From contig CM068318.1 of assembly GCA_034766995.1 (NCBI GenBank), forward strand, positions 40,034,456 to 40,098,455: a stretch of DNA of 64,000 nt, given 5' to 3'. The notes under the pieces were generated by a model that did no database searches, had not been told where the DNA came from, and worked only from the letters and a program-made list of their open reading frames with translations. Shown piece after piece: positions 12,558 through 21,830 of the stretch. Position 1 is the first letter of the stretch. Every line of letters begins with the position of its first letter. The position numbers were made by a program, and so were the translations under genes. Source of the stretch: Acanthacorydalis orientalis (lineage: Eukaryota; Arthropoda; Insecta; Megaloptera; Corydalidae).

Positions 12558-13055
12558 TGAAAAATTCATCTTTCATTTGCATAGAAAAAACGCAATTACT
12601 TTTTAACCAGTAGTAAAAAAATACTTATTCTGTTTATGTAATTTTTCTTGAGGTCATTTTTTGGATAATCTCCAACTTCTATGAATCGAATTGAACGTTT
12701 AATGCACTTCTGAATTTTGTCCTGGGAGAAACTCTTTGGTCCATTGTGCAGTCATTCTAATACCATACAAGAATGACTTAGTTATTATTATACAAGAATG
12801 ACTTTTGAGTTATTAGAAAGAAACTTTTATTTTCGAAACTCTTAATGTTTTAAAAAGGGGAAAATAATTTGGTGACAAATCGGGAGTATATAGTGGAATA
12901 TTAAGGAGCTCAAACCTATTTATTGTATAAATTGATTTGCTTCATTAGCCGTGTGAGAAATACGATGAAAAAATGGAATTGCAAGACATGAAAAATTCGG
13001 CTTTCATTTACATAGAAAAAAATAAACAATTACTTTTGGCCAACCCAATATTTTA
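12558..13055 (-). mobile_element. Mariner relic (GGGTTGGCCAAAAG-ended type)
   Basis: On the minus strand the right end reads ATTGGGTTGGCCAAAAGTAA. This is the terminal repeat type of a mariner group distinct from families A and B. Inside, the minus strand gives PLYTPDLSPNYFPL, a decayed version of the PYSPDL(A/S)P(S/T)DYHLF block, followed by sequence resembling the C-terminal end. The terminal region occurs twice in the same orientation, at 12558-12612 and 12989-13055. This suggests either a second copy or a local duplication. No intact catalytic residues are visible. Confidence is limited by heavy decay. Confidence 0.45.
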
Positions 13056-13875
13056 GGAGGGATATAATTGTTGAGTTCTGATTGCAGAGCTCATAACTCA
13101 TGCTTTACTCGCTGGAATTTCACATAGATTGAAATTTTGTTAGAAGTAGAACTGAAAATTTTAATGATTGAAAAACTTCTAGCTCAGTAAATGCAGCTTT
13201 AAGCTAGACTAGCTGAATTTATCTTTTAAGTACGATCACTCTATATAGACTCACAATCAAAATTTCGAACACTCGTACCGGTAATACGGATTACAAGGAT
13301 TGTAATCTTCTTAGATATGAATCGAAACGTTTGTGTTACTTTACGAGGGTACGTATAGACCGAGTGTCTGTCGTTTAGCAAACCCTTTGTCTCTAGAAAC
13401 ACAGAGGTTTGAATACAAGCGCTACGCGAAACAAAATAGTGCACATTGGTGATATGATGCTGCATTTGACTCTAGAATACTTAGTTGCTTTATTTGCATG
13501 GAAATGTTAAACTAGGATGACACCACATACATGAATATCAGTTGCACTAGGATCGTATAAAACAGGTTCTGCAATTACAGTTAGTTACGACAGGCAATTT
13601 ATAGAGATAGAAAGAATGATAAGAACTCGTATCAACTATTCAGCATATAAAAATGAAGTCAGTCATAAAAAATCATATTATTTTATTTAAAATTAAAAAA
13701 AGTATACTAATTTAAGTTTATTGGTGTATACTAGTAAACTAGTTTCCGTGAAATGAATGCTGATTGTTGCAGACATTATTAATATTTTGCAACTATAGTT
13801 GTTTTTCAAAAAAAAATATAGCTATGAGTTTCGAATAATTTTTTACCGCTACTATGATATTTTTTTAAAAAAGAC
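13056..13875. other. Intergenic sequence, partly GC-balanced
   Basis: The region 13230-13470 is less AT-rich and has one open frame on the minus strand (13241-13465) without recognisable similarity. The rest is AT-rich. Confidence 0.25.
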
Positions 13876-13945
13876 CAGGGATCTCTGAGCACGCCCACCT
13901 CTAGGGAGCATTCACCCTCCGCTCACTGATTCTCGCTCACCCCTG
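13876..13945. repeat. 70-bp GC-rich segment with imperfect inverted ends
   Basis: It begins CAGGGATCTCTGAGC and its complement begins CAGGGGTGAGCGAG, so both ends start with CAGGG and contain a GAGC. This resembles very short hAT-type ends. No convincing 8-bp target duplication flanks it, so assignment to hAT is only a possibility. Confidence 0.25.
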
Positions 13946-14035
13946 ATAAATAACAAAATTAACAAATTATACACACAAATAATCTGCGTAACATATAAGT
14001 CGGAATTTTTTTATTGGAAAAGTTCACAACAATTA

Positions 14036-14634
14036 TTAGGTCGGTAGGAAAATAATTGCGGTTTTTGTTTTTTGAATTCCAATCTTATTTTTTTCAATGA
14101 AAGTATCGTTTCATCGTGTTCATGTTAATATCATTTTAAAGTGCATTTCTTGGTCTGTATTTTGGTAACATCGACTTTGATTTTATTATTAATTTTGCTT
14201 TAAATTTGATTATTAAATTAGAGATGGAAAAGAAACAAACGAGAGCATTTTTTGTATGGGATCAAAACAGGTAGTAAAGCAGTAGAAATTGCTTGTAAAC
14301 TAAACAATGGTTTTGGTGTGAATACTGCTTAGGAACGAACAATGCAATGGTGGTTCCAAACACTTCGTGCTGGGAGCGAGAGCCTTGAAGATAAAAAAGG
14401 TCGCGGTCGTCCTTCTTCAGTTCATAACGAACAATTGAAGGCGTTATTTGAATCAGAACCACACACAACAATTGAAAAGCTTGAACAAAAGTTAGTCGTT
14501 AGTCATTCAACTGTTCTGGACCACTTAAAACAGCTAGTAAAATCAACAGAGAAAAAATGTATATGAATTTGAAGGTCATAAAGCGCAATTATTTTTCTAT
14601 TAACCTGATATACTTTTATTTTCTACCAACCTAA
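14036..14634 (+). mobile_element. Mariner family B deletion derivative (about 600 bp)
   Basis: The left end TTAGGTCGGTAGGAAAATAA and right end (TACCAACCTAA) are inverted cecropia-type mariner ends. A second end-like sequence (TATTAACCTG) lies 25 bp inside the right end. The 5' untranslated part is followed by a start codon at 14224 (MEKKQTRA) and a decayed DNA-binding domain. Directly after HLKQL the sequence jumps to the 3' end (GAAGGTCATAAAGCGCAA), so the whole catalytic domain is missing. The same junction occurs at 15170-15542, 38312-38445 and 50430-50902. Confidence 0.9.
14224..14566 (+). pseudogene. Truncated mariner family B DNA-binding domain
   Basis: From ATG 14224 the frame is broken within about 40 codons, but from 14342 a 75-codon frame stays open. 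It reads MQWWFQTLRAGSESLED, GRGRPSSVHNEQLKAL, and VVSHSTVLDHLKQLVKSTEK. These are the end of the first helix-turn-helix, the GRGRPS AT-hook-like linker and the second helix-turn-helix of the mariner paired-like domain, which binds the inverted repeats. The frame then stops. No catalytic Asp could be encoded, because the downstream domain is deleted. If ever expressed, such a protein could bind ends without cutting them. That is inference. Confidence 0.8.
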
Positions 14635-15169
14635 TATAATAATTAAACTTTTATGCTAGGTTTATAATTTCCCATGCCATGCAAGAATAATTTTCATTTA
14701 AAAATAAAATTTTCAAGTGATAATTATTATCACAGTTACTTAACAATAAATCATTTTCTACATTCACTATGGTTTTTAATATTTCAAATGTAATTAAAAC
14801 ACTATTAAATATGGAAACTAGACCTAGAATGTTTAAAAATAATTTAAAAACTTACTAAGTTACCTTTTAGCTAATTACATGAATAATTCAAATAAAAATT
14901 ATAGTTGTGAAAATTAATGACGCTTTCTCTGCCGGAGGAAAAAAATGATTTATACATTTTTAGATTAGATTAGAAATACAAGGAAACTGTAGTGGAAAAA
15001 TATAAAAATATAAATTAGAGATACTTGTGTAATTATTATTCAATAAACAGTTTTGAATTTGTATTGATGATTAGGAAACAGCGAAAATATTAATTTTTCT
15101 AATAATTCGACACCTATGTGAATAAATAGAACACATCAAAATGATTATCAAAGTTTTAATTTCGATAAA
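14635..15169. other. AT-rich spacer between two family B copies
   Basis: No feature recognised between the two mariner derivatives. Confidence 0.3.
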
Positions 15170-15542
15170 AGTTGAATTTCGAGTCCTAAACGGGCGGTAA
15201 AGCAGCAGAAATTGCTAGTAAACTAAATGGTACTTTTAGTGTGGATACTGTTAAGAAACAAATGGTGCAATGGTGGTTCCAATAGTGGTACCAACAATTT
15301 TGTGCTAGAGACGAGCTTTAAAGATGAAAAAAGTCTCGGGCGTCCTTCTTCAGTTCATAACAACCAACTGAAGGTATTAGTTGAATCAAAACCACGCGCA
15401 ACAAATCGAGAGCTTGCACAAAAGTTAAACGTTAGTCATCTAACAGTCCTGCACCACTTAAAACAGCTATAAAAATCGAAAAAGAGAAAAATGTTTATGA
15501 ATTTGCAGGTCATAAAGCGCAATTATTTTTCTACCAACTTAA
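15170..15542 (+). mobile_element. Mariner family B deletion derivative, 5'-truncated
   Basis: This copy lacks the left inverted repeat and begins within the N-terminal coding region (GGTAAAGCAGCAGAAATTGC). The frame 15227-15472 contains LGRPSSVHNNQLKVLVE, ATNRELAQKLNVSHLTVLHH and LKQL, the second helix-turn-helix of the mariner DNA-binding domain. A stop follows immediately. The sequence then joins the 3' end (CATAAAGCGCAATTATTTTT, CTACCAACTTAAT). The junction matches that of the copy at 14036. The HTH frame is continuous for 81 codons but has no proper start. Confidence 0.88.
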
Positions 15543-15559
15543 TATTTACTAAATTTATG

Positions 15560-16380
15560 TGAGTACATTCGGAGTGCGTTACATTTAAATTTATTTTCGG
15601 TTTACCTGCGCCATTCGCTTATTCTGAACGGAAGTGTCTACGTATATGAAACGACGTCTTGACATTCTTTTTTTTTTAAGAAAAACGTGTACAATAGTTG
15701 ATAAGTAATTCGTACATTTTACTAAGTGCTCACGTCAACTGAACGTTGTCAACCGAAATAAACAATGTAAAACATAAATAAAAATACCGCACTGACTGGC
15801 TCGACGGTCATAAAAATAATACTGTAGTGTGTTAAGACAGAGCAGCGAAATTCCGTATAATAAATACGACGGAATAAAGTACCGCGGCGAAGTGTGCTAA
15901 ACAGAGGTAAAACGATTCAATAAAATAAATAGAATTGTTCGCTATTTACGATTTAAGAAGCTGAAGCGAAAGGTAGGCGTTGTGTTGCGGCCTCACAATT
16001 TAAGATAAAGCTTTGATTAAGTACACTCGTAAAACATAGATGGCGGTAGTGAGCTTTCGAAGCATCAACATGAACATTTCATTTCTATGGCTAGCAGTAA
16101 ATCGTATTTGATACATACGTTTGTACCGTTGCTGTGCAATAATGCACGGCGCACAACATAGACATTTATCAGTGCTGATCGTGAACAGCCGAGATGTCTG
16201 AGATCGATTCGAAACTGTGTGTGCGAGTGGGTGTCTGCGCTTTCATTTTTTTTTTTTTTGCGTGTGCGAAACACGGAATTGAATTGAACACGTTGCACAA
16301 ATTTACGTCCGATGACGGATTGACGGGCGCGGTACGCGAACGAAGAGCTCTTCAAACAGATCAAAGCCGGCACGTTCTGT
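15560..16380. other. GC-balanced island, possible regulatory DNA or non-coding exon
   Basis: A long stretch of complex sequence, rich in CG dinucleotides and much less AT-rich than the flanks. It contains AGATGGCGGTAG near 16038 and splice-donor-like GGTAGGCG near 15972. Two overlapping open frames on opposite strands (16194-16382 plus, 16065-16373 minus) have no similarity I recognise. The plus frame contains a run of Phe from a T12-14 tract. No transposon signature was found. Conservation data would be needed to say more. Confidence 0.3.
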
Positions 16381-16589
16381 AAAATATCATATATCTCAAA
16401 TTATAATTCAGGAAGATCCAAACTGAGAGTAGACAGAACGGTGGACTAATGATTAACATGGGACGAGTTAAAAAATATAACTGGAGAATATCGCATACTT
16501 TATCACAGAAGAAATTATATTTTTACTTCATTTTTGCTTCTTAGACAAAAGGAGATGTGAATGCTGTATTAATTTTTTAAAGAAAAAGA

Positions 16590-16591
<2 letters not shown>

Positions 16592-16649
<58 letters not shown>
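16592..16649. repeat. (TA)n microsatellite flanking a mariner
   Basis: Continuous TA repeat that runs directly into the left end of the mariner starting at about 16650. A matching TA tract continues on the other side, from 17904. Confidence 0.95.
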
Positions 16650-16651
<2 letters not shown>

Positions 16652-17904
16652 GGAGCTTGCATTGAAAGTCACTGTTCACGTGTTAATGGCTCTAGGTGCG
16701 TATTCTGTGGGCAGTGACAGATGTCTCATGTCATTTTGAAGTGAGAACGATTTCCACTAAAATTCAATCATCAGACCCAATCCTTTGTTTAAACAAGTGC
16801 TTTTTTATAACCGAATTAAAATTGAACGCGATAAGTTGTTTTCCCGATGTGCACTTTTGCACTATTTTGATTTGAAAAAAGTGCAGCTGAAAATCATCGA
16901 TTTAATCGAACTTATGGTGAATCTGCTCTATCGGAATCAGTATGTAGAGATTGTTTTTAACAATTCAAAAGTGGTGATAGTGACGTTCACGACAAACAAC
17001 GGCCAGTGCAATAGAAAAAGTTCGAAGATGAACAACTGATAGCCTTACTGGAAGAAAACTCTTCTCTAAGAATTGGCCAACTCGAAGTCGATAAATCAAC
17101 CATTTTACGATGATAAGAAGTCATTGGAAAGATCCAGAAAAAAGGAGAATGGATGTAACATGAATTGACCGAAAATGCTATTGCTAATCGTTTAAATACC
17201 TAGATTTTTTGTTTTCAATGTATAAAAATAAGAGTTTCTTGTGACGTATCGTGACCAGCAATGAAAAATGGATCTATTTCGACAAACCAATACATAAGAA
17301 GTCATGGGTTGATCCTGGCCAACCATCAACGTCGAAACCAAAGCGAAACATCCACGGTTACAAAGCAATGCTCTCTATTTGGTAGGATATGGAGGGAATC
17401 TTGTATTAGAGATGTTAAAATAGAAGGAAGCAATCATTTCCGAACGTTATCGACAACAATTGGAATGTTTTAATTATAAGTTGGTGCAAAAACGACCATC
17501 AATTGCATTAAATCGCCAAAAACTTATTCTTCTCCACGACACCTCTCGGCCCCATGTTGCTATAGTCGTGAACTAACACTGATAGAGATCGAATGGGAGG
17601 TTCTCCTGCACCCAGCCTATTCTCAGGATCTGGTCTCAAGCGATTACCATCTGTTCCAATTGATGCAACACGATTTGGAAGGTATATATTTCCATAATTA
17701 CGGAGAAGTCGAAAATTGGGTTGCTGAATTGATTGGCTCAAAAGACAGACCATTCTTTCGACGCGGAAATCAACTTATGCCAGGAAAGTGAGAGAAATTA
17801 ATAGCTTCCAAGGAAAAATACTTTGAATAATGTATTCACATATATTGTTATTGAATTACATGCTCAAAAAACAAAAAGCAGCGGCTTTCAATGCAAGCAC
17901 CTTA
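16650..17904 (+). mobile_element. Mariner (GCTTGCATTGAAAG-ended type), decayed full length
   Basis: The ends are inverted repeats with GCTTGCATTGAAAG identical on both sides (16655-16668 and the complement at 17885-17898). The element is about 1.25 kb, a normal mariner length. The sequence codes on the plus strand for a DD34D transposase that can still be followed through many shifts and stops. Visible blocks are LLHYFDLKK, EDEQLIALLEENSSLRIGQL, ELTENAIANRLNT, NEKWIYFDKPIHKKSWVDPG, RQKLILLHDTSRPHVA, SSDYHLFQLMQHDLEG and NYGEVENWVAELIGSK. All three catalytic regions are recognisable. It belongs to a subfamily distinct from families A, B and irritans. Confidence 0.88.
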
Positions 17905-17928
17905 TATACATATATATATATATATATA
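17905..17928. repeat. (TA)n spacer between two mariners
   Basis: About 24 bases of TA repeat with one TACA interruption. The TA at 17927-17928 serves as the target-site dinucleotide of the next mariner. Confidence 0.9.
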
Positions 17929-18848
17929 CGAGGTCAGACAATTAAGTAATGCGACCGATTTTTTTTCTCGGCCTGTGGTAACACTGCGAACCTGTCACTC
18001 CGCCACCGTAATAGCAGATCCCTACTCTCTCGATTGAGACCTTGACCACCCTCGTACGATCATTTCTTCGCCAGCTGTTTAGTGTTTCGTAATAACGCGC
18101 GAGTAGTGCATGTCACGAAAATGGAACAGAGAAATTTAGAGCAACGGTGCGCGATAAAATTTTGTGCAAAACTCGGCGAAACCGCGACAGAAACTTATGA
18201 AAAAGTGCTTAAAGTGTATGGTAGTGATGCCCTGAGTCGTCAAAAACGACAAAGTCAACAGTGGCTGTCCCCTGGAGCACCAAGGCCAAAGAAGGCGAGA
18301 ATGAGCAAGTCCAAAGCGAAAACCATGTTGATTTGCTTCTTCGACAGCAAAGGGGTGATTCACAAAGAGTTCGTACCACCTGGAAATCAAGTATTCTACC
18401 GCAATGTGCTCGAAAAATTACGAAAAAGGGTGCTCAGAGTGCGTCCAGAGATCGCGAAGACTTGGGTTCTGCATCACGACAATGCTCCCTGTCACAGTGC
18501 GTTCAGTGTCTCTCAGTTTTTGGCGTCTAAAGGCATCGCAACGTTACCACAACCGCCCTATTCACCGGACATGTCACCCTGCGACTTTTTCCTATTCCCC
18601 CATATGAAAAAATTCGTCAAAGGTCGACATTTTGACTCCGTTGAAGATATCCAAGAATCTGTGACGAGGGTACTCGGAGAGGTCCCACAAGAAGTGTTCC
18701 AGAATTGTTACGAAAACTGGAAAACTCGCTGGAATAAGTGTATAGATACGGGAGGGGACTACTTTGAAGGGGATCGCAGCGATGTACCTTAATTTTTAAA
18801 TATACTCGATTTTTGAATTTTGTCGCATTACTTAATTGTCTGACCTCG
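17929..18848 (+). mobile_element. Internally deleted mariner with perfect 27-bp inverted repeats
   Basis: A 920-bp element. The first 27 bases (17929-17955, starting CGAGGTCAGACAATT) are the exact reverse complement of the last 27 (18822-18848). TA dinucleotides at 17927-17928 and 18849-18850 fit the TA target duplication of the superfamily. The length is about 350 bp shorter than a complete mariner, and the missing part lies inside the transposase gene. Base composition is much less AT-rich than the surroundings. Perfect ends, composition and an open coding frame all suggest a comparatively recent arrival. It lies in the same TA tract as the mariner at 16650-17904. Confidence 0.95.
18121..18792 (+). 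CDS. Mariner transposase with in-frame internal deletion
   Basis: I choose the ATG at 18121 (MEQRNLEQRCAIKF), which gives 223 codons and matches mariner N-termini. An upstream ATG at 18082 would add 13 residues. The family length is about 345. The protein starts with the first helix-turn-helix (KLGETATETYEKVLKVYG). At ALSRQ it jumps straight to KRQSQQWLSPGAPRPKKARM, so the second helix-turn-helix and the first catalytic Asp are absent while the frame stays open. It keeps the second and third acidic residues (VLHHDNAPCH and SPDMSPCDFF, 34 residues apart, DD34D) and a normal C-terminus. With one catalytic Asp missing it cannot be an active transposase. It could still dimerise or bind ends, which is inference. 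It is the best-preserved protein frame of the window. Confidence 0.85.
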   Translation: MEQRNLEQRCAIKFCAKLGETATETYEKVLKVYGSDALSRQKRQSQQWLSPGAPRPKKARMSKSKAKTMLICFFDSKGVIHKEFVPPGNQVFYRNVLEKLRKRVLRVRPEIAKTWVLHHDNAPCHSAFSVSQFLASKGIATLPQPPYSPDMSPCDFFLFPHMKKFVKGRHFDSVEDIQESVTRVLGEVPQEVFQNCYENWKTRWNKCIDTGGDYFEGDRSDVP

Positions 18849-18898
18849 TATATACATATATATATATATATAGAAAGAGAGAGAAAAAAAGAGAGGAA
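18849..18898. repeat. (TA)n tract with purine-rich tail
   Basis: Continuation of the TA tract beyond the right end of the mariner, then GAAAGAGAGAG-type sequence leading to a MITE. Confidence 0.85.
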
Positions 18899-19105
18899 GA
18901 ATGAGTCAATTTAGACTTCCACATTGAAGTATTAGAAATAAAAGCAGAGATTAAGAAAAGTCATGTAATTTTTTTAGTATTTTAGTTCAATTCAATGCTA
19001 AAATACAATTGAAGTAAAATAATAACTGGGGGATGTGTTTTTTTTTTGTAATTTTTGCAGTTTTTTTTAATACTTTCGTATGAAAGCCTAAGTTGAATAG
19101 CCCTA
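18899..19105. mobile_element. MITE, copy 1 of 3
   Basis: The left part (GTCAATTTAGACTTCCACAT...AGTATTAGAAA) is an imperfect inverted copy of the right part (ACTTTCGTATGAAAGCCTAA, GTTGAATAGCCCTA). The interior carries a second inverted motif (AGTATTTTAG ... GCTAAAATAC). Related copies lie at 26056-26267 and 42292-42499, with the same ends and similar length (about 210 bp). Termini next to TA suggest a Tc1/mariner-type MITE. No coding capacity. Confidence 0.8.
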
Positions 19106-19127
19106 TATATATATATATATATATATA
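19106..19127. repeat. (TA)n tract
   Basis: TA repeat abutting the right end of the MITE. Confidence 0.9.
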
Positions 19128-19319
19128 ACATTTGATGTAACGAAACTGAAATATATTTAAATTCTATAAAATGAAACATTCGAACTATATACCTATTTGA
19201 AACTTTTGCGTAATCTGCGTCGAAATTTATAGCATTTGCATAAATCCGTTCGTACTCTGTAAATGTTTAAATTGTAGTAAAGACTAATAGTACAAACTAG
19301 TATTACTTTCTTAATAATA

Positions 19320-19697
19320 AGAAAGCGAACAAATCCGGTCGAAGGTGAAGCACATTTAGCGAACGAGAACGTGAACGAATATTCAACAAACTATTTACAT
19401 CGGCGTCGACATGTTCTATCCAACAGACGCTATCCCGGGAATTTGGATCATGCACATGACTTTCACTTTCGCTTTTACACAAGATAAACAGTTTCTCAGT
19501 CTCGCGGGTCGGGTGGGTGAATTGTTCAGACTATCCAGACATAACCAACAGACACACACACACACGCACGCACTCCTCGCATACACAGGCACGTGTAAGC
19601 CTCACACACATACAAAAAACAAAATATATAATAATATACACACGAATGCTGACACAATCATACACCACTACCATATCTGTATACATATACATTCATG

Positions 19698-19757
<60 letters not shown>

Positions 19758-20090
19758 CACCAGCAACCCTGTTATGCTTGCAACTGTTTATTATTTTCCG
19801 TGGGCTACATTAAAGAATGCTTCATCGCCCTTGCCGTCCGGGATCATATGCCATCTCACGTACGTATGCATGGGGAATTAAATAATTCAGGGCAGCTGGG
19901 GTGATACAGGCTCGTGCTATAGCGAAGTACGCTCATGTTTTGCGTTGCTATTGTCTCTCTTGTCGTGTTATATCCATAGATGGTGATGCTTTTGCGAGTT
20001 GCGATAGGGGAATGAAGTGGTGTGTGTGAACTCGGGTAAGTGTGCGTAGGCAGGCGTGAGTTGTGTGCGTGTAAGCACACGAGTATATAT
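19320..20090. other. GC-balanced island interrupted by a TA microsatellite
   Basis: Two complex, CG-containing segments (19320-19620 and 19790-20090) flank a (TA)n tract at 19701-19754. The overlapping open frames on both strands mostly read through AC or TA repeats and have no recognised similarity. The segments carry CA repeats (19552-19565) and homeodomain-type AATTAAATAATT near 19876. The lack of transposon features makes host regulatory DNA or a non-coding exon plausible, but nothing proves it. Confidence 0.3.
19701..19754. repeat. (TA)n microsatellite
   Basis: About 54 bases of uninterrupted alternating TA. Confidence 0.97.
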
Positions 20091-20118
20091 TTCTACGAAA
20101 ATATGTCATTATGTATAC

Positions 20119-20132
20119 ACACATAAATATAC

Positions 20133-20202
<70 letters not shown>

Positions 20203-20242
20203 TCATATACGTATGAATTTTATACACACAAACATCCATCGC

Positions 20243-20301
<59 letters not shown>

Positions 20302-20330
20302 GTGTGTATCTATGTATATATACATTAATT
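20119..20330. repeat. Two (TA)n tracts with CATA flanks
   Basis: ACATACATACAT leads into TA repeats at about 20143-20199. A second tract follows at 20252-20299 after a short unique segment. The open frame across them is a repeat translation. Confidence 0.95.
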
Positions 20331-20522
20331 GTTGAGGATGACGTTTGACATTTAGATATATTTTACACGTCATACCTTTTAATATATTATCAGTAGACCT
20401 GTTTTCAAATAATAAATATTTAACTTAGTTGTGTGGTGTAAACAGAATAATTCAAATACTTATGATAAGAAGAAATGATTTAAATTAAAAAAAGAGTATT
20501 TTCTTCTCTTTGAAAAACTTTG

Positions 20523-20528
<6 letters not shown>

Positions 20529-20590
<62 letters not shown>

Positions 20591-20597
20591 GTGTGTA
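20529..20597. repeat. (TA)n tract ending in a GT-rich segment
   Basis: TA repeat interrupted once by GTATA, then GCGCGTGTGTGT. Confidence 0.93.
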
Positions 20598-20635
20598 TAC
20601 ATAAGGGCTGATAGTGTGTGGTCTTCATATGAAAA

Positions 20636-21365
20636 ATCATATGACATTGTTTTCTACTAAGTCATATTTTATGGCCCAACACATCCTCATGTGAATATGT
20701 TTTTTGGCAACATAAAGCGATTATACTCAATTCAGTTCAATTTTAATTATTTCCATTTTTATTGTCTTATTTTTTTGTCATTTTTATTTTTGATTAAATC
20801 TTAACATTTCATTTCAAATTAGTATTTCTAATACTTTAATAGGATAATTTTATCTAGATTAAGTTAAATAAAGTCAGTTTAATTTTTCAAGTTACTCTTA
20901 AGGTTCCTTTGCATTTAAATTCAAAAATAGGATGAATCATATGAGAGTGTTTTCTACTGTCATATTTTATCGCCCAACACATTCTCATGGGAAACTTTTC
21001 TGGTAACATAAAGTGATTATACTCATTCAGTTAAATATTAATTATTTCAATTTTTATTAACTTATTTTGTTGTCATTTTTATTTTTGAGTAAATCTTAAC
21101 ATTTTATTTCAAATTAGTATTTCTAATACTTTAATAGGATAATTTTATCTAGATTAAGTTAGATAAAATCAGTTTAATTTTTCAAATTACTCTTAAGTTT
21201 CCTTTGCATTTAAATTCAAAAATGTAATGAATCATATGACAGTGTTTCCTACTAAGTCATATTTTATCGTCCAACACATTCTCATGGAAAACTTTTCTGG
21301 TAACAAAGTGATTATACTCATTCAGTTAAATATTAATTATTTCAATTTCTATTAATTTGTCTTAT
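20636..21365. repeat. Tandem repeat of about 300 bp, 2.4 copies
   Basis: Unit 1 (20636-20935), unit 2 (20936-21230) and a partial unit 3 (21231-21365) share colinear sequence. Each starts ATCATATGA(C/G)A(T/G)TGTTT and contains CATATTTTAT(G/C)G(C/T)CCAACAC, ATTAGTATTTCTAATACTTT and TTGCATTTAAATTCAAAAAT. Spacing is 300 then 295 bases. Units differ by scattered substitutions and a few short indels, so the array is not recent. No coding potential. It could be satellite-like DNA or a locally duplicated unknown element. Confidence 0.93.
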
Positions 21366-21560
21366 TTAAAGGAGCTAAACTTTGTGAAGCCGAAAATAGA
21401 CATCACTTACATAATGTCACTGTTCATGTGTAATCAGAAAAATTTCCCATCCTTATAATATATTTTGGGAAATAAACAATGATGAAAATATTAAAAAATA
21501 TTAATGTTTTATATCTCTTCGTCTTTTTTGTACCTGTATATGTATATAAATGTAGACCTG
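21366..21560 (+). mobile_element. 3' end of a DUF4817-type Tc1/mariner element
   Basis: The stretch GGAGCTAAACTTTGTGAAGC-CGAAAATAGACATCA... and the following CAGAAAAATTTCCCATCCTT align colinearly with 54985-55150 (CGAAAATGGGAATCATTGAC, AAAATTTCCCATCCTCGTAC). The latter is the C-terminal/3' part of the transposase relic at 53895-55150. Only the 3' end is present here. Confidence 0.75.
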
Positions 21561-21722
21561 TCAATGATTGCAATAAAAGGATACAAGATAGCATTAATAT
21601 TACAACTTTAATTACAAAAACTCTCTTATTAATTACTGAATTATTTAGAAATCTCAGAACACTCATCGACAAAAATTTTTGTACAAATTATATACAAAGG
21701 ACAACTGTAAAGTATATGTGTA

Positions 21723-21797
21723 CCCCTTAAGTGTTTATGTAGAGCATGCTCGTCATGTAGAAAAAAATTCTCTTTTACTATTCATTGTAAAATTTAG

Positions 21798-21830
<33 letters not shown>

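Noticed and set aside
16065..16382. Opposing frames of 102 and 62 codons as genes
   Set aside because: They overlap on opposite strands, and one contains a homopolymer Phe run. No similarity recognised.
19411..19881. 156-codon plus-strand frame
   Set aside because: Passes through CA and TA repeats, overlaps other frames and has no protein similarity I recognise. Kept only as a non-coding island.
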